Assembly (NCBI RefSeq): GCF_900116295.1
Contig: NZ_FPAF01000001.1
Span: forward strand, 434,001 to 498,000
Length of the DNA stretch: 64,000 bases
Direction of reading: 5' to 3'
Source of the DNA: Bacillus sp. 103mf
Lineage (GTDB): Bacteria > Bacillota > Bacilli > Bacillales > Bacillaceae_G
In this document: positions 18,485 to 30,509 of the stretch, one piece after another
How the letters are laid out: the number at the start of each line of letters is the position of its first letter
Position numbering within the stretch: position 1 is the first letter of the stretch
Program-made: the position numbers and the translations under genes
Notes under the pieces: generated by a model
Told to the model about the DNA's origin: nothing
What the model saw: the letters and a program-made list of their open reading frames with translations, nothing else
The model's database searches: none

Positions 18485-19129
18485 TTATCCGCGAATCGCA
18501 GCAATTGCTGCTCCGCGATCTTTTTCATTATATACTGCAGATCCAGCAACGAGAACATTCGCTCCTGCTTCTACACATAATTTTGCTGTTTCTACATTCA
18601 CGCCGCCATCAACTTCAATCTCTACTTGCAAATTACGTTCACGAATCACATCAGCAACTTGTTTAATTTTCGGCAATACAGAATGAATGAACTTTTGTCC
18701 GCCAAATCCTGGATTTACCGTCATAAATAGCACCATGTCTACATCTTCTAATACGTGTTCAATCATAGAAACCGGTGTATGTGGATTTAAAACAACACCC
18801 GCTTTAATGCCTTGTGATTTAATTAATTGAATTGTACGATGTAAGTGCGGGCAAGCTTCTACATGTACCGTAATAATGTCAGCGCCTGCTTTCGCAAAAG
18901 TCTCAATATACTGATCCGGATTTTCAATCATAAGATGAACATCTAATGGTAAAGAGGTAATCGGGCGAATAGCTTCCACAATTAACGGTCCAATTGTAAT
19001 GTTTGGAACAAAATGTCCGTCCATTACATCGACATGTATGTAATCTGCTCCGCCTTTTTCTACATCTTTAATTTCTTCTCCCAATCTTGAAAAATCTGCT
19101 GATAAAATCGATGGTGCAATTTTAATCAT
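18485..19129 (-). CDS. rpe: Ribulose-phosphate 3-epimerase
   Basis: Interconverts ribulose-5-phosphate and xylulose-5-phosphate in the pentose phosphate pathway. A 214-residue TIM barrel beginning [17 protein letters not shown], with metal-site residues in [12 protein letters not shown] (His and Asp), [20 protein letters not shown] and VDGGVN. It lies 2 bp after rsgA in the same transcript. Confidence 0.97.
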   Translation of the reverse strand: MIKIAPSILSADFSRLGEEIKDVEKGGADYIHVDVMDGHFVPNITIGPLIVEAIRPITSLPLDVHLMIENPDQYIETFAKAGADIITVHVEACPHLHRTIQLIKSQGIKAGVVLNPHTPVSMIEHVLEDVDMVLFMTVNPGFGGQKFIHSVLPKIKQVADVIRERNLQVEIEVDGGVNVETAKLCVEAGANVLVAGSAVYNEKDRGAAIAAIRG

Positions 19130-19131
19130 AA

Positions 19132-20013
19132 TTAATACCTCGGCTTTCTCTCTCTAATTTCTTCAATAAATTGCACATAGTGCTCATAACGATAGCTTGT
19201 AATATTCCCTTCTTCTACCGCTTCTTTCACCGCACACTTCGGTTCAGAAAGATGTGTACAACCTCTAAATTTACAGTATTGACTCTGTTCTTTCAACTCT
19301 GGAAAACAATATGTGAGATCTTCTACTTCTATATCGATGAAATCGAGTGAACTAAATCCAGGTGTATCCGCCACAAGCCCACTTCCTACTTCAATTAATT
19401 CCACATGTCTTGTCGTATGCTTACCTCGTCCTAAATGAGCTGAAATCCCACTCGTTTTTAGTGCTAAATCTGGACGTAACACATTTAAAAGCGAAGATTT
19501 GCCTACACCAGATTGACCTGCTACAACGGAAACACATCCTTCTAAAAACGGCTTTAACACTTCTATACTTTCTGATGTTGTCGTTGAAGTGAATATAACG
19601 TCATATCCAATTTCCATGTAATCCTTCGCATATGCCTCAATCTTTTCACGTGTTTTCATATCTATTAAGTCCATCTTACTAATACAAATAATTGGCTTAA
19701 TGTTATGAAACTCAATTAAAACTAAAAACCGATCTAATAGCAATGGATTGAATTCTGGTTCTACGGCTGAAAACACAAGAAGTGCTTGATCAATATTCGC
19801 AATCGGCGGACGCACGAGTTCATTTTTTCGTTCTAATATCTCTAGAACATATCCTTCACTCGGATTATCAGCTTGAAATACAACTTGATCACCAACAAGC
19901 GGTGTAATCTTATGCTTACGAAATACACCACGCCCTCGGCACTGCGTGATCCCTTCTTCATGCTGCACATAGTAGAACCCACTTAAAGCTTTTATAATTT
20001 TCCCTTCTGGCAT
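19132..20013 (-). CDS. rsgA: Ribosome small-subunit-dependent GTPase RsgA (YloQ/CpgA)
   Basis: A circularly permuted GTPase that checks late 30S assembly. The 293-residue protein has an N-terminal OB fold, SKMDLID (G4) ahead of the P-loop [12 protein letters not shown] (about 172-183), then DTPGFSSLD (G3), and the C-terminal zinc knuckle [14 protein letters not shown] with the Cys-His-Cys ligands. In B. subtilis it is phosphorylated by PrkC, whose gene is next door. Confidence 0.96.
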   Translation of the reverse strand: MPEGKIIKALSGFYYVQHEEGITQCRGRGVFRKHKITPLVGDQVVFQADNPSEGYVLEILERKNELVRPPIANIDQALLVFSAVEPEFNPLLLDRFLVLIEFHNIKPIICISKMDLIDMKTREKIEAYAKDYMEIGYDVIFTSTTTSESIEVLKPFLEGCVSVVAGQSGVGKSSLLNVLRPDLALKTSGISAHLGRGKHTTRHVELIEVGSGLVADTPGFSSLDFIDIEVEDLTYCFPELKEQSQYCKFRGCTHLSEPKCAVKEAVEEGNITSYRYEHYVQFIEEIRERKPRY

Positions 20014-20131
20014 ACATTCTCTCCTTTATTTATCTTGTCCTAAAAGACATAAAAATAGCTATTCATAATAGACCTTAGAACGAGATTCGTTCAACTCACC
20101 ATTTATCATTATTTTTAATAGGAGTTTCACT
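20014..20131. repeat. prkC-rsgA gap with short motif, copy B
   Basis: The 118-base gap contains TAGGAGTTTCACTTTATT (20119-20136), which runs into the prkC stop codon. No gene or terminator is visible. Confidence 0.5.
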
Positions 20132-22099
20132 TTATTGCGTTGGATACAAAACTTCTTTTTCAATTAAGGTCGTTCCGTCACGAACAATTTTGTAACGCCC
20201 TTTTTTTCCTTCTTGAATAATAAAGTCAAGAGAGACTGTCGTTGACTCTGTTATCGTTCTCGTTTCAAACGGTTTATCCATAGTATTTTGCATATCTTCT
20301 TTATATATTTCAATTTTTTGTGGTGTTTTCTCTCCAGTTGCTGGTCCTTGATACTGAATCGGAATATTGTCAACTTTTACAATTTTTGTTGGTTTTTCTT
20401 TTTGTCCTTCAGAGACAGTAATTGTTACTTTTGCCCCTTCTTTTAAGTTCGTGTCTGGCTTTGGTGATTGGGAAATAACAAGCCCCTTCTCCACTGTATC
20501 GGAATACTCTCTCTTTATTTCTGGCACTAGCTTTTTCTCGTTTAAATAGCTATTCACACTACTTTCTGTCCAACCAGAAAAATCAACGAGTCGTATTTGT
20601 TTTGGTCCTTTACTAATCCAAGCCTTTACCTCTTGCTCTTCTTCTACAATAGATTGCCCTGCTTCTGGACTTTGTTCCACAATTTCACCTTGCGGCTTGT
20701 CACTTTCAATATAATAAGGAATAACCCCTTTATATGGAGTCAATTCATCTTTAATCTTTTCATAATCTTTCCCTATTAAATTAAGCATTTTTTTCTTTTG
20801 CTTTCCACCTGATTTGAAAATCGTAATTTTTGTATTTGCTCGTACAACTCGTCCTGCCGCTGGACTTGTTTTAATAACCTTACCTTCTTCCACTTCATTC
20901 GTATATATAACTTGCGGTGATGATGTCAATTCAAATCCTTTATTCCCAAGTATATTCACTGCTTTTTCATATGTCATTCCAGACACATCTGGCACTTTAA
21001 CTTCCTTTGGAATAAAGAAACCTGGAATCACCGTCACTGCCAATATTCCACAAACAACTAAAAATAGGAACGTCGTTAACAAAATTTTAAGCCAACGATT
21101 GCTTTTTTTCTTCTTTTGTTCTTCTGGTTCGTCCTGCTGCTTTTCTTCTTTCGACTTTCCAGGTAAAACAATTGTTTCTTCAGTATTTGCACTTATTAAC
21201 TGTTCCTGCTGAATGATAGGAATCGCTTTTGTTGCTTCCATATCTTCTGGTATATAGAAAGGTTGTTCATTTATTCGTTCTGGATATAATGCAGTTTCAA
21301 TATCACGTTTCATTGCATTTACAGACTGATAACGATGAAACGGATCTTTCGCTGTTGCTTTTAAAATAATATTTTCTACACTTTGCGGAATATCAGGATT
21401 CCACCTTTTGGGAGATGGTGTTTCATTTTGTAAATGTTTAAGCGCAATAGAAACAGCAGATTCTCCAGAAAACGGCGGCCTTCCAGTTAATAATTCAAAC
21501 ATTACAATCCCAAGCGAATAAATGTCTGATTGCTTATTTGCAACACCACCTCTTGCCTGTTCAGGAGATAAATAATGAACAGAACCAAGCACAGAATTTG
21601 TGTGTGTTATAGTAGTTGCACTTGTCGCAGTTGCAATCCCAAAGTCTGTAACCTTCACAACACCATCATTTCGAATTAAAATGTTATGAGGCTTAATATC
21701 ACGGTGGACAATTTCAAAATGATGCGCATGAGCCATCGCAGCAGTTAATTGTTCCATAATATTAATTGCTTCTTCTACAGGAAGAAGACCTCGCTGTTGT
21801 ATGTATTGTTTTAACGTTTGACCTGGTACATATTCCATAACAAGATAATAGATTCCATCTTCTTCTCCAACATCATACATATTCACAATATTTGGATGCG
21901 ATAACGTTGTAACCGACTGTGCTTCTCGATGGAAACGCTTAATAAATTCTTCATTATTTGAATAGTCAAGCCGCAGCATTTTTACAGCTACATCACGATC
22001 GAGTATGTCATCATGTGCCAAATATACATTGGCCATTCCCCCGCCGCCAATCATTTTTAGTAGCTTGTAACGGTCATTTAGGCGTCTTCCAATCATCAC
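20132..22099 (-). CDS. prkC: Ser/Thr protein kinase PrkC with PASTA repeats
   Basis: Membrane eukaryotic-type kinase that senses peptidoglycan and, in spores, triggers germination. The cytosolic kinase domain shows [11 protein letters not shown], the Lys in [16 protein letters not shown] (catalytic loop) and DFGIATA; after an acidic/Lys-rich linker comes one membrane segment (around residues 345-370 of the protein), then three PASTA repeats and a C-terminal tail. Start is uncertain: I use the GTG at 22099 (655 residues) because an AGGTGA site lies about eight bases upstream; the frame reaches a GTG at 22111. Confidence 0.95.
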   Translation of the reverse strand: MMIGRRLNDRYKLLKMIGGGGMANVYLAHDDILDRDVAVKMLRLDYSNNEEFIKRFHREAQSVTTLSHPNIVNMYDVGEEDGIYYLVMEYVPGQTLKQYIQQRGLLPVEEAINIMEQLTAAMAHAHHFEIVHRDIKPHNILIRNDGVVKVTDFGIATATSATTITHTNSVLGSVHYLSPEQARGGVANKQSDIYSLGIVMFELLTGRPPFSGESAVSIALKHLQNETPSPKRWNPDIPQSVENIILKATAKDPFHRYQSVNAMKRDIETALYPERINEQPFYIPEDMEATKAIPIIQQEQLISANTEETIVLPGKSKEEKQQDEPEEQKKKKSNRWLKILLTTFLFLVVCGILAVTVIPGFFIPKEVKVPDVSGMTYEKAVNILGNKGFELTSSPQVIYTNEVEEGKVIKTSPAAGRVVRANTKITIFKSGGKQKKKMLNLIGKDYEKIKDELTPYKGVIPYYIESDKPQGEIVEQSPEAGQSIVEEEQEVKAWISKGPKQIRLVDFSGWTESSVNSYLNEKKLVPEIKREYSDTVEKGLVISQSPKPDTNLKEGAKVTITVSEGQKEKPTKIVKVDNIPIQYQGPATGEKTPQKIEIYKEDMQNTMDKPFETRTITESTTVSLDFIIQEGKKGRYKIVRDGTTLIEKEVLYPTQ

Positions 22100-22107
22100 G
22101 TTGTCAT

Positions 22108-22860
22108 TCACCTACTTTCGTTCGCCGAGTCCGCATAATCAATAATGACAAGAGTAATATTGTCTTCCCCTCCAAAATCATTTGCAAGCTGCACAAGCTG
22201 CTCACTTTTTGCTTGCAGAGGCTCATCAGATTTTAAAATCTCTTGCATATTACTCATTGCAACTTTATTAGATAACCCATCCGAACAGAGTAACAGTTGA
22301 TCTCCCTCTTCTAATACTAAGGTTTTCACATCTAATATAACGGTTTCTTCCGTACCAAGTGCCCTAAGTAAAACATTTTTTCTAGGATGATATTCAGCAT
22401 CTTCTTTTGAAATTTCTCCATGCCGAACGAGTTCATTTACAAGGGAATGATCTTCTGTAACAAGTGACATATAATCATCTGATAACATATAACAGCGACT
22501 ATCTCCAATATGACCAATCGTAACAAAAGTATCCGTACATATAGCAGCAACGATTGTTGTCCCCATTCCACTACATTCTGGATGTTCTCCAGAATATTTA
22601 TATACTCGTTCATTAATAATTTGAGCATGATTATGTAACCATTGTTCTGCTTTTTTAGGCGTATCCATATTATACGTTTGTTTCCAATAGTCATGGAACA
22701 ATTGGATTGCCATCGAGCTAGCAACATCGCCCGCTCGATGACCTCCCATTCCATCTGCTACAACAGCTAAAACCTCTCCATCTAAATTATGAAATACTCC
22801 TGCACTATCTTCATTATGTTGACGAACCTTCCCTTTATCAGATAGAAACACGGTTTTCAT
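22108..22860 (-). CDS. prpC: PP2C-type protein phosphatase PrpC
   Basis: Dephosphorylates PrkC and its targets. Start at the ATG at 22860 ([18 protein letters not shown]; 250 residues), with GAGGTGAG upstream; a longer frame exists but is unconserved. Manganese-binding motifs are [20 protein letters not shown] (about 35-49), [21 protein letters not shown] and GGEDNITLV. It lies four bases after rlmN, and its stop sits at the prkC start region. Confidence 0.96.
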   Translation of the reverse strand: MKTVFLSDKGKVRQHNEDSAGVFHNLDGEVLAVVADGMGGHRAGDVASSMAIQLFHDYWKQTYNMDTPKKAEQWLHNHAQIINERVYKYSGEHPECSGMGTTIVAAICTDTFVTIGHIGDSRCYMLSDDYMSLVTEDHSLVNELVRHGEISKEDAEYHPRKNVLLRALGTEETVILDVKTLVLEEGDQLLLCSDGLSNKVAMSNMQEILKSDEPLQAKSEQLVQLANDFGGEDNITLVIIDYADSANESR

Positions 22861-22864
22861 TATC

Positions 22865-23953
22865 TCACCTCGTCTCTTCTTTGCGCTCCTTTGCACGCAA
22901 TTGACCGCAGGCTGCATCAATATCATGACCTTGTTCACGACGAATTGTTACGTTAACACCACGATCTTTTAATGTTTTTTCAAACAAGAAAATTTGTTCA
23001 CGCGGCGTTCTCACATAATCGCGTTCTGGTACGTAGTTAACTGGAATTAAGTTAACATGACATTTTACACCTTTTAACAGCTGAGCTAATTCTACAGCAT
23101 GTTCGACTTGGTCATTTTCTCCTCCAAATAAGCCATATTCAAACGTAACACGGCGCCCTGTTTTTTCAGTATAATATTTAATAGCTTCCATTAAATCTGG
23201 CAGCTTGTACGCTCGGTTAATTGGCATTAATTTTGAACGCAGCTCTGTATTTGGAGCATGTAAAGAAACCGCAAAATTAATTTGTATGTTTTCTTCCGCA
23301 AACTTATAAATTTTCGGGATAATCCCACTTGTTGATACCGTCATATGACGCGCTCCAATGTGAAGTCCTTTTTCATGATTCACGATGCGTAAAAACGCCA
23401 TTAAACTATCATAATTATCAAATGGTTCTCCAATTCCCATCACGACAAGAGAGCTGACACGCTCATCTGTAGCGTCTAACTCACGTTGTACTTCGACAAC
23501 TTGTGCAACAATCTCACCAGCTTCTAAATTACGTTTTAAACCGCCAAGTGTTGATGCACAAAACGTACAGCCAATTCGGCAGCCAACTTGTGTTGTCACA
23601 CAAATTGAATTTCCGTATTCATGGCGCATTAATACTGTTTCAATAGAATAGCCATCATGCAGTTGAAATAAAAATTTAATCGTTCCATCTGAAGACGTTT
23701 GTTTTACTAATGTTTTTAAAGTTGTAATATCAAAGGAATTCGACAATTTTTCACGCAATCCTTTAGAAAGGTTTGACATATCCTCAAAAGTTGTTACTCT
23801 TTTTTTGTATAGCCAATCAAAAACTTGACCGGCACGGAATTTAGGTTCTCCTTGTTCTTTTAACCATTGTTCCATATCATGAAGCTGCAAGGAGTAAATA
23901 GATGGTTTTTTTTCTTCTAATTCTTTTTTTTGTTTTTTCACAGTTGTTTCCAT
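22865..23953 (-). CDS. rlmN: 23S rRNA (adenine2503-C2) methyltransferase RlmN
   Basis: Radical-SAM enzyme that methylates A2503 of 23S rRNA and A37 of some tRNAs. The 362-residue protein has the iron-sulfur motif CRIGCTFC (C-x3-C-x2-C), the upstream [18 protein letters not shown] domain, and a C-terminal catalytic Cys in [10 protein letters not shown] see no sign that it is the antibiotic-resistance relative Cfr; neighbours and N-terminal sequence fit RlmN. It is four bases downstream of rsmB. Confidence 0.96.
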   Translation of the reverse strand: METTVKKQKKELEEKKPSIYSLQLHDMEQWLKEQGEPKFRAGQVFDWLYKKRVTTFEDMSNLSKGLREKLSNSFDITTLKTLVKQTSSDGTIKFLFQLHDGYSIETVLMRHEYGNSICVTTQVGCRIGCTFCASTLGGLKRNLEAGEIVAQVVEVQRELDATDERVSSLVVMGIGEPFDNYDSLMAFLRIVNHEKGLHIGARHMTVSTSGIIPKIYKFAEENIQINFAVSLHAPNTELRSKLMPINRAYKLPDLMEAIKYYTEKTGRRVTFEYGLFGGENDQVEHAVELAQLLKGVKCHVNLIPVNYVPERDYVRTPREQIFLFEKTLKDRGVNVTIRREQGHDIDAACGQLRAKERKEETR

Positions 23954-23957
23954 GATG

Positions 23958-25292
23958 CTACACCTTCTTTCTTAAACAAGCAATATAAAATCCATCCGTT
24001 GCAAAGTAATGCGGCAAAATTTGCAATCCACCTTCTACTACATACGGATGCACAGCTTTTGGCAGTCGTTCTTTCACCGTTGTATCCCATTCAAATTCAG
24101 GATGTGATTGTAAAAACTGCTCTATTACTTGTTCATTTTCTACTTTCTCAATTGTACACGTACTATAAACAAGGCGCCCTCCCTTTTTCAACAAAGGCGC
24201 TACCTTTTCTAAAATGGATAGTTGAATATTGGCAAGTCTTTCACTATCTTCTTTTTGTTTTCCCATTTTAATATCTGGTTTACGGCGAATTACCCCAAAT
24301 CCAGAACACGGGGCATCTACTAATACTTTATCAAAGCTCTCTTGTTCAAAATGCTCTTGCACTTTCCGTGCATCAAGTGCTTTTGCTTCTACATTCTCTA
24401 GTTGAAGGCGCTTTGCTTGCTGCTGAATTAAACGCACTTTATGTGGGTGTAAATCAAGAGAGATAACTTTTCCCGTTCCTCCCAAACGTTCAGCAATATG
24501 CGTCGTTTTCCCACCAGGAGCAGCGCAGCTATCAAGAATTATCTCTCCTGCTTCTGGATCAAGCGCACGAGCTACAAGCATAGAACTTTCATCTTGAATA
24601 GATAACACTCCTTCTTGAAATGCTTCTGTATGAGCTACATTCCCTTTTTCAATTTGAATCGCATCTTCCGATAAATCGCCACGCTTTACCTGAATCCCTT
24701 CTGTTTCTAACATTTTGAGCGCCGCTTCTACAGACGCTTTTGCTACGTTAACCCTGGCTGTCGGAACTGGCGGGAGTAAGTTTACTTCACACATTTGCCT
24801 TGCTGTTTCAATTCCGTACGCTTCTATCCACTCTTTTACAAGCCATTCTGGATGACTAGTTGCAATAGCAAGGCGCTTTTCTGGACTTTTAATCTCATCT
24901 AGCGATGGAACACCTTCACGCTGAATCGAACGAAGTACTCCATTCACAAGTCCGGCGATTCCTTTATGACTACGACGCTTCGCAATTTCAACTGCTTCAT
25001 GAATGGCTGCCCGCTCTGGAACACGATCTAAATACAACATTTGATATAAAGAGAGACGAAGCAATACTTTTACCCATAGTTCAATCTTTTTTCGTAAAAA
25101 CGGCTGTAAATAATAATCAAGTGTATCACGTCTTTGGATTGTTCCATATACAATTTCAGTTAACAATCCAACATCTTTTTTATCAATGCTACTTTTTTCA
25201 ATAAGGTTATTTAAAAGCAAGTTGCTATATGCGCCGCTTTTTTCAACTTGCACTAAACCGTCAAGAGCTAATTCACGAACATTTTGTTTCAT
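23958..25292 (-). CDS. rsmB: 16S rRNA (cytosine967-C5) methyltransferase RsmB (Sun)
   Basis: Methylates C967 of 16S rRNA. The 444-residue protein has an N-terminal NusB-like RNA-binding domain (about 1-140), a linker, and a SAM-dependent methyltransferase domain with [11 protein letters not shown] (SAM loop), [16 protein letters not shown] (first catalytic Cys) and [12 protein letters not shown] (second Cys). Its start overlaps the fmt stop by four bases. Confidence 0.96.
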   Translation of the reverse strand: MKQNVRELALDGLVQVEKSGAYSNLLLNNLIEKSSIDKKDVGLLTEIVYGTIQRRDTLDYYLQPFLRKKIELWVKVLLRLSLYQMLYLDRVPERAAIHEAVEIAKRRSHKGIAGLVNGVLRSIQREGVPSLDEIKSPEKRLAIATSHPEWLVKEWIEAYGIETARQMCEVNLLPPVPTARVNVAKASVEAALKMLETEGIQVKRGDLSEDAIQIEKGNVAHTEAFQEGVLSIQDESSMLVARALDPEAGEIILDSCAAPGGKTTHIAERLGGTGKVISLDLHPHKVRLIQQQAKRLQLENVEAKALDARKVQEHFEQESFDKVLVDAPCSGFGVIRRKPDIKMGKQKEDSERLANIQLSILEKVAPLLKKGGRLVYSTCTIEKVENEQVIEQFLQSHPEFEWDTTVKERLPKAVHPYVVEGGLQILPHYFATDGFYIACLRKKV

Positions 25293-26233
25293 GCGTCTTC
25301 TCCTAACTTCGTACCCATTTCAGGTTTTGTTCCACGTAAAAATTGTGAACAATCCATACGTTTTTTACCAGACGGTTGCAACTCAGTAATTTTAATTGCC
25401 GTTTCATTTCCTGTTGCCACAACGAAACCATCCTCTTCAATTGCAACAACTGTTCCCGCTTCAGCTTTCTCTGTTACAGGAACTTTTTCTCCCCACCATA
25501 CTTTTACAACTTGTCCTGCTAATGTCGTATAAGCAACTGGCCAAGGATTTAATCCCCGAATATGATTGTAGATCTCTTCTCCTGTTTTCGTCCAATCAAT
25601 CTTTTCCTGCTCACGTTTAATATTATAAGCAAATGTTGCTTCTTCCTCATTCTGTTTAATTGGTTCTAACTTTCCTTGTATTAAAAGCGGAACTGTTTCA
25701 GATAATAAATGAGCTCCAGCTACGCTTAATTTATCAAATAACGAGCCGGTTGTTTCACGTTCTGTAATTTCCACTTCTACTTGCGTTAAAATATCACCAG
25801 CATCTAATTTTTCAACCATATACATGATTGTAATGCCTGTTTTTTCTTTTCCTTGCATAATAGAATAATGAATAGGTGCACCGCCGCGAAGTTCTGGAAG
25901 TAACGAAGCATGAACATTAATACATCCATATTTCGGCGCTTCTAAAATTTCATTTGGTACGATTTGTCCAAATGCAGCTGTCACAATCAAGTCCGGCTCT
26001 AATGCCAACACCTGTTCATATTCCTCTTTTTCACGAATCTTTAACGGTTGTAACACCGGAATACCATGTTTTTCTGCTTCAACCTTCACAGGCGTTGGGG
26101 TTAACACCTTTTTTCTACCTACCGGACGATCGGGCTGTGTCACAACACCAATCACATCATATCCATCTTCAATAAGACGACGAAGCACCGGCACTGAAAA
26201 GTCCGGTGTTCCCATAAATACAACTTTCACCAT
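25289..26233 (-). CDS. fmt: Methionyl-tRNA formyltransferase
   Basis: Formylates initiator Met-tRNA using 10-formyl-tetrahydrofolate. It has 314 residues: [17 protein letters not shown] at the start, the catalytic block [17 protein letters not shown] (Asn and His) around residue 105-121, and a C-terminal OB fold. It lies 16 bp after def; the def-fmt pair supplies formyl groups and removes them. Confidence 0.97.
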   Translation of the reverse strand: MVKVVFMGTPDFSVPVLRRLIEDGYDVIGVVTQPDRPVGRKKVLTPTPVKVEAEKHGIPVLQPLKIREKEEYEQVLALEPDLIVTAAFGQIVPNEILEAPKYGCINVHASLLPELRGGAPIHYSIMQGKEKTGITIMYMVEKLDAGDILTQVEVEITERETTGSLFDKLSVAGAHLLSETVPLLIQGKLEPIKQNEEEATFAYNIKREQEKIDWTKTGEEIYNHIRGLNPWPVAYTTLAGQVVKVWWGEKVPVTEKAEAGTVVAIEEDGFVVATGNETAIKITELQPSGKKRMDCSQFLRGTKPEMGTKLGEDA

Positions 26234-26249
26234 TTAAAAAACTCTCCTT

Positions 26250-26726
26250 TTACATCTCTTCTAATTCATTTTCCTCATAATATCGCGTTACTTTAGATGT
26301 AAATAACACACCATGTAAATGATCGATTTCATGTTGGATTGCACGGGCCAAAAAGCCGTCTGCTTCTAATAAAAACACTTTCCCGCGGCGATTTTGGGCA
26401 CGTACTTTAATATACTCAGCACGTGTTACATCACCAAAAAGCCCCGGAAAACTTAAGCAGCCTTCGGGACCTACTTGTTCACCACGTTGTTCTAAAATAA
26501 CAGGATTAATTAATTCAATTTTCCCGTTATCATCATCAATGTCTACAACAGCAACTTGCAGACTTACACCAACTTGAGGCGCTGCTAATCCAACACCATC
26601 CGCAATTAACATTGTTTCGTGCATATCTTTTAAAAGCTTCACTAACTTTTTATCAAAATTTATAACACGTTCACACGGCGTTTCTAATACTTCATTTGGA
26701 TGTTTTACTATTTCTAATGTTGCCAT
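26250..26726 (-). CDS. def: Peptide deformylase
   Basis: Removes the formyl group from nascent proteins. The ATG at 26726 (MATLEIVKHPNEVLETPCER; 158 residues) has an AAGGAGAG site. The three family motifs are GVGLAAPQVG, EGCLSFPG (metal Cys) and QHEIDHLHG (two metal His and the catalytic Glu). A longer upstream frame is not supported. Confidence 0.96.
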   Translation of the reverse strand: MATLEIVKHPNEVLETPCERVINFDKKLVKLLKDMHETMLIADGVGLAAPQVGVSLQVAVVDIDDDNGKIELINPVILEQRGEQVGPEGCLSFPGLFGDVTRAEYIKVRAQNRRGKVFLLEADGFLARAIQHEIDHLHGVLFTSKVTRYYEENELEEM

Positions 26727-26757
26727 ACTGCTCTCCTTTTCAACATACAATCAGATT

Positions 26758-26787
26758 AAAATAAAGTGAAACTCCCATCAATGAGGG
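26758..26787 (-). repeat. Short dispersed motif, copy C (inverted)
   Basis: Read on the minus strand: CCCTCATTGATGGGAGTTTC and then ACTTTATTT. It lies in the priA-def gap and is the inverted counterpart of copy D. Confidence 0.65.
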
Positions 26788-26866
26788 CACTCCTTACTAA
26801 TAATTAATCTCCCTACTTGTAAATGTTCCACTTTATTTTATCCATTTCCGTCTAAATTCAGTTCTA

Positions 26867-29272
26867 CTACATCAACATAGTTGGATTAAAATCAATTGAG
26901 ATTTGCAAGTCTTTTTGCATTTCTGCTTGATAATGTTCATTTACCATTTTAAGCACGTACTTTAAGTTTGGTTCCCGTTTGTATTTTATCATGCATTGGT
27001 AGCGATATCTATCTTTTATACGAGGAATTGCCGAAGCAACCGGACCTAAGATCATCGTTTGCTGTGAACAATGTTGTCTTAAAAAACCAACAATTTTCTC
27101 TGTTACCTGCACTGCTTTTAACAATTCCGGATGAGATACTGTAACTAATGCAACGTAATAATATGGTGGATATTGCCGCATTTTCCTCATATACATCTCA
27201 CGTTCAAAAAATATATCATACTTCTGCTGTTTTGCTAATTCTATACTATAGTGTTCAGGCGTATACGTTTGAATCACTACTTCTCCTGGAAGTTCATGAC
27301 GTCCAGCTCGGCCGCTTACTTGTGTTAAAAGTTGATATGTTTTTTCACTTGCCCGGAAATCCGGCAAATGCAGCATTGTATCTGCTGTCAATACACCTAC
27401 AAGCGTCACATTTGGAAAATCAAGACCTTTCGCAATCATTTGCGTTCCAAGTAAAATATCTGCCTCGCCTGCCCCAAATGACTTCAGAAGCTTTTCATGC
27501 ATCCCTTTACGACTTGTCGTATCCACATCCATTCGAATAACGCGTGCTTCTGGAAACAATTTTGTAATTTCCTCTTCAACCTTTTGTGTTCCTGTTCCAA
27601 AGAAGCGGATATAGGTACTATTACAAGCAGGACAAGCATTCGGCAAATTTTCCTCATAACTACAATAATGACATTTCAAGCGGTTATTCATTCTGTGATA
27701 TGTAAGTGAAATATCACAGTGCGGGCATTGCACGACATATCCGCAATCACGGCACATAACAAATGTCGAATGTCCTCTTCGATTTAAAAAAAGCACCATT
27801 TGTTCTTTTTTCTCTAATCGATCCGCTATCTTCTCATGAAGAAGCTGAGAAAACATAGAACGATTGCCATCACGAAGCTCTTCTCTCATATCAATAATCT
27901 CAACTGCCGGCAAATCCTGTTCATTCATCCGTTTTGTCATCGTAAGAAGTGTATATACACCTTTTTGGGCACGAGCAAACGATTCTAGTGTAGGTGTAGC
28001 ACTTCCTAATACAACAGAACAATTGTGATATTCTCCCCGCCGAATTGCAACAGAACGTGCGTGGTAGCGTGGATTGTCCTCTTGTTTGTAACTCGATTCA
28101 TGTTCTTCATCAATAATAATAATTCCTAAATTCTCAAATGGTGCAAAAATTGCTGAACGCGCCCCTACAACTACTTTAACTTCTTTCCGTAAGATTTTAC
28201 GCCATTCATCATATTTTTCCCCAACAGACAATGCACTATGAAGAACTGCAACTTGCGAGCCAAAACGCCCTTTAAAACGATCCACCATTTGCGGCGTTAA
28301 CGAAATTTCAGGTACAAGTACAATGGCTTCTTTCCCTTTTCTAAGCACTTCTTCAATTGACTGTAAATAAACTTCTGTTTTTCCGCTTCCTGTGACACCG
28401 TACAGTAAAAACGTCTCATGCTGCTCTTCTGTAATAGAAGTTAAGATCGGTGTAATCACCTGTCGTTGCTCTTCTGTAAGCGGGAATGGTTTTGTACGCT
28501 CAAAAGCATCATCATCATACGGATTCCGGTATACTTCCACATATTTTTCAGCTAACAAACCTTTTTTCACAAGAGATTTAATGGGAGCATCAGTCATTTG
28601 CAATTCTTCCATTACTACTTTTAACGGTACGGACTGATAGTGTTCCATGAAATAATACAATACATCTTGCTGCTTTTTACTCTTTAGATGAAAGGCCGTT
28701 TCCTCTAATTCTTCATGAGGCAAAACAGGTTGAATCATTTTTTGTTTTTTCTTTTGCGCCTTATCCTTTACTTCATAAACAACTTCTACATTCCCTTTTG
28801 CAATTTCTGTTTGCACTGCACGGTACATCTGTGGTTGTTCATCAAGCACATTCCAATCGATGCTTTCTTTTCCTTGAAAAAGCAATTTCACATTGGCCGC
28901 TACGTCTTCCGGTCTATAAAGACGTAGCTGTTTTTTATATGTCGCTTTAATTGCTGTTGGCAACATAACTTGGAATGCTGAAATTGTGAAACAAAGCGTT
29001 TCTTCTGTAAGCCAACTTCCAAGTTGCAACAATTCCTCATTTAACACAGGTGTAACATCTAACAATTCATGCAATGTTTTTAACTTATTTACATCTACAT
29101 CTACTGTATCTTTTATCCCGATGACAAATCCTTGTAATTTTCGCGGTCCAAATGGAACAACGACTCGCATACCCGTTTGAACAAGATCTTCCCAACGTTT
29201 AGGAATAATATAATCGAATGGCCTATCCGTTTGCCTTGCTGGAACATCGACAATTACACTTGCAAATTTCAT
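26867..29272 (-). CDS. priA: Primosomal replication helicase PriA
   Basis: Restarts collapsed replication forks by loading the primosome. The 801-residue protein begins MKFASVIVDVPARQTDRPFDY (DNA-binding domain), has LLYGVTGSGKTEVYLQ (Walker A, about 282-297), IIDEEHESSYKQEDNPRYH (DEEH box), GSATPTLES, eight Cys in paired CxxC knuckles (CRDCGYVVQCPHC and CHYC...CPAC), and QVSGRAGRHELPG near the end. Its start overlaps the coaBC stop by four bases. Confidence 0.97.
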   Translation of the reverse strand: MKFASVIVDVPARQTDRPFDYIIPKRWEDLVQTGMRVVVPFGPRKLQGFVIGIKDTVDVDVNKLKTLHELLDVTPVLNEELLQLGSWLTEETLCFTISAFQVMLPTAIKATYKKQLRLYRPEDVAANVKLLFQGKESIDWNVLDEQPQMYRAVQTEIAKGNVEVVYEVKDKAQKKKQKMIQPVLPHEELEETAFHLKSKKQQDVLYYFMEHYQSVPLKVVMEELQMTDAPIKSLVKKGLLAEKYVEVYRNPYDDDAFERTKPFPLTEEQRQVITPILTSITEEQHETFLLYGVTGSGKTEVYLQSIEEVLRKGKEAIVLVPEISLTPQMVDRFKGRFGSQVAVLHSALSVGEKYDEWRKILRKEVKVVVGARSAIFAPFENLGIIIIDEEHESSYKQEDNPRYHARSVAIRRGEYHNCSVVLGSATPTLESFARAQKGVYTLLTMTKRMNEQDLPAVEIIDMREELRDGNRSMFSQLLHEKIADRLEKKEQMVLFLNRRGHSTFVMCRDCGYVVQCPHCDISLTYHRMNNRLKCHYCSYEENLPNACPACNSTYIRFFGTGTQKVEEEITKLFPEARVIRMDVDTTSRKGMHEKLLKSFGAGEADILLGTQMIAKGLDFPNVTLVGVLTADTMLHLPDFRASEKTYQLLTQVSGRAGRHELPGEVVIQTYTPEHYSIELAKQQKYDIFFEREMYMRKMRQYPPYYYVALVTVSHPELLKAVQVTEKIVGFLRQHCSQQTMILGPVASAIPRIKDRYRYQCMIKYKREPNLKYVLKMVNEHYQAEMQKDLQISIDFNPTMLM

Positions 29273-30474
29273 GCAGGATCCTCTTCCAGCATTTTTTCAA
29301 CTTGTAGTAAAATTTCTCTCGCTACTTCTTGCTTTGTTAGCAGCGGCAATTCAATCACGGCGCTATTTCGTTTATACATCGTCACAATATTTGTATCTGT
29401 ACCAAACCCTGCACCTTCTGCTTTTACATCATTGGCAACAATCATATCAGCATTTTTCTCGCGTAATTTTTTCGTTGCATACTCTTCAACGTTTGTTGTT
29501 TCTGCTGCAAAACCAATGAGTAATTGATGTTCCTTTTTCTCACCTAATGTTTTCAAAATATCTGTCGTTCTTTCTAATTCAATAACTGTATCGCCGCTTT
29601 TCTTTTTCATCTTCTCATCGTATACAAACTTTGGACGGTAATCCGCTACTGCTGCTGTTTTGATTACAACATTCATATTGGCATAATGATGTAAAACTTC
29701 CTCTAACATATCTTGTGCAGATTGTACTTGTATTGTCGTTACATTCGCAGGGGGCGTTAGCGCCGTTGGACCAGAAATAAGAATGACTTCTGCACCAAGA
29801 CTTGCCGCAACTTCCGCAAGTGCATATCCCATTTTCCCAGAAGAAAAATTCGTCATAAAACGAACTGGATCAATTTTTTCACGTGTCGGACCTGCTGTCA
29901 CCAATATTCGTTTGCCTTGAAGCGGCTTCTCTTGTGAAAAATGCATTTCTAACATTGACACAATATTTTCTGGTTCTTCTAATCGGCCTTTGGCAACATA
30001 TCCGCAAGCCAAAAAGCCCTCTCCAGGCTCAATAAATGTATAACCTAACTGTTTTAACGTTTGCATGTTTTTTTGGACAACTGGATTTTCGTACATATGA
30101 ACATTCATCGCAGGTGCAATCCACACTGGAGCCGTTGTTGCAAGAAGCGTCGTTGAAACCATATCATCGGCAAGACCATTTGCAAATTTACCAATAATGT
30201 TTGCTGTCGCCGGTGCAACAAGAACAATATCAGCCCAGTCTGCTAAATCAATATGAGCAATAACTGCTGAATCTTTTTCATCAAATGTATCTGTGTATAC
30301 ATCATGGCGAGAAAGCGCTTGAAACGTAAGCGGTGTAACAAACTTCATTGCCGATTCACTCATCATCACTTTCACAAGCGCACCTGCCTGTGTTAATTTA
30401 CTTGTGAGCGCAGCTGCTTTAAATACAGCAATGCCACCTGTGACACATAAAAGTATTTTTTTTCCATTTAGCAT
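29269..30474 (-). CDS. coaBC: Bifunctional phosphopantothenoylcysteine decarboxylase / synthase CoaBC (Dfp)
   Basis: Two consecutive coenzyme A biosynthesis steps. The ATG at 30474 (MLNGKKILLCVTGGIAVFKAAAL; 401 residues) fits the family. The N-terminal flavodoxin-like CoaC half has APATANIIGKFANGLADD and PAMNVHMYENP with the active-site Cys in FLACGYVAKGRL; the C-terminal CoaB half has TAGPTREKIDPVRFMTN and IVANDV. The repeat at 30510-30705 lies just upstream. Confidence 0.96.
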   Translation of the reverse strand: MLNGKKILLCVTGGIAVFKAAALTSKLTQAGALVKVMMSESAMKFVTPLTFQALSRHDVYTDTFDEKDSAVIAHIDLADWADIVLVAPATANIIGKFANGLADDMVSTTLLATTAPVWIAPAMNVHMYENPVVQKNMQTLKQLGYTFIEPGEGFLACGYVAKGRLEEPENIVSMLEMHFSQEKPLQGKRILVTAGPTREKIDPVRFMTNFSSGKMGYALAEVAASLGAEVILISGPTALTPPANVTTIQVQSAQDMLEEVLHHYANMNVVIKTAAVADYRPKFVYDEKMKKKSGDTVIELERTTDILKTLGEKKEHQLLIGFAAETTNVEEYATKKLREKNADMIVANDVKAEGAGFGTDTNIVTMYKRNSAVIELPLLTKQEVAREILLQVEKMLEEDPA

Positions 30475-30509
30475 AAGCCTCGTCCTCTTTCTTTTATGAA
30501 ACTTAGTCC

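Noticed and set aside
22865-23953. Cfr-type resistance methyltransferase instead of RlmN
   Set aside because: The gene is in the conserved rsmB-rlmN-prpC block and its N-terminal domain fits RlmN.
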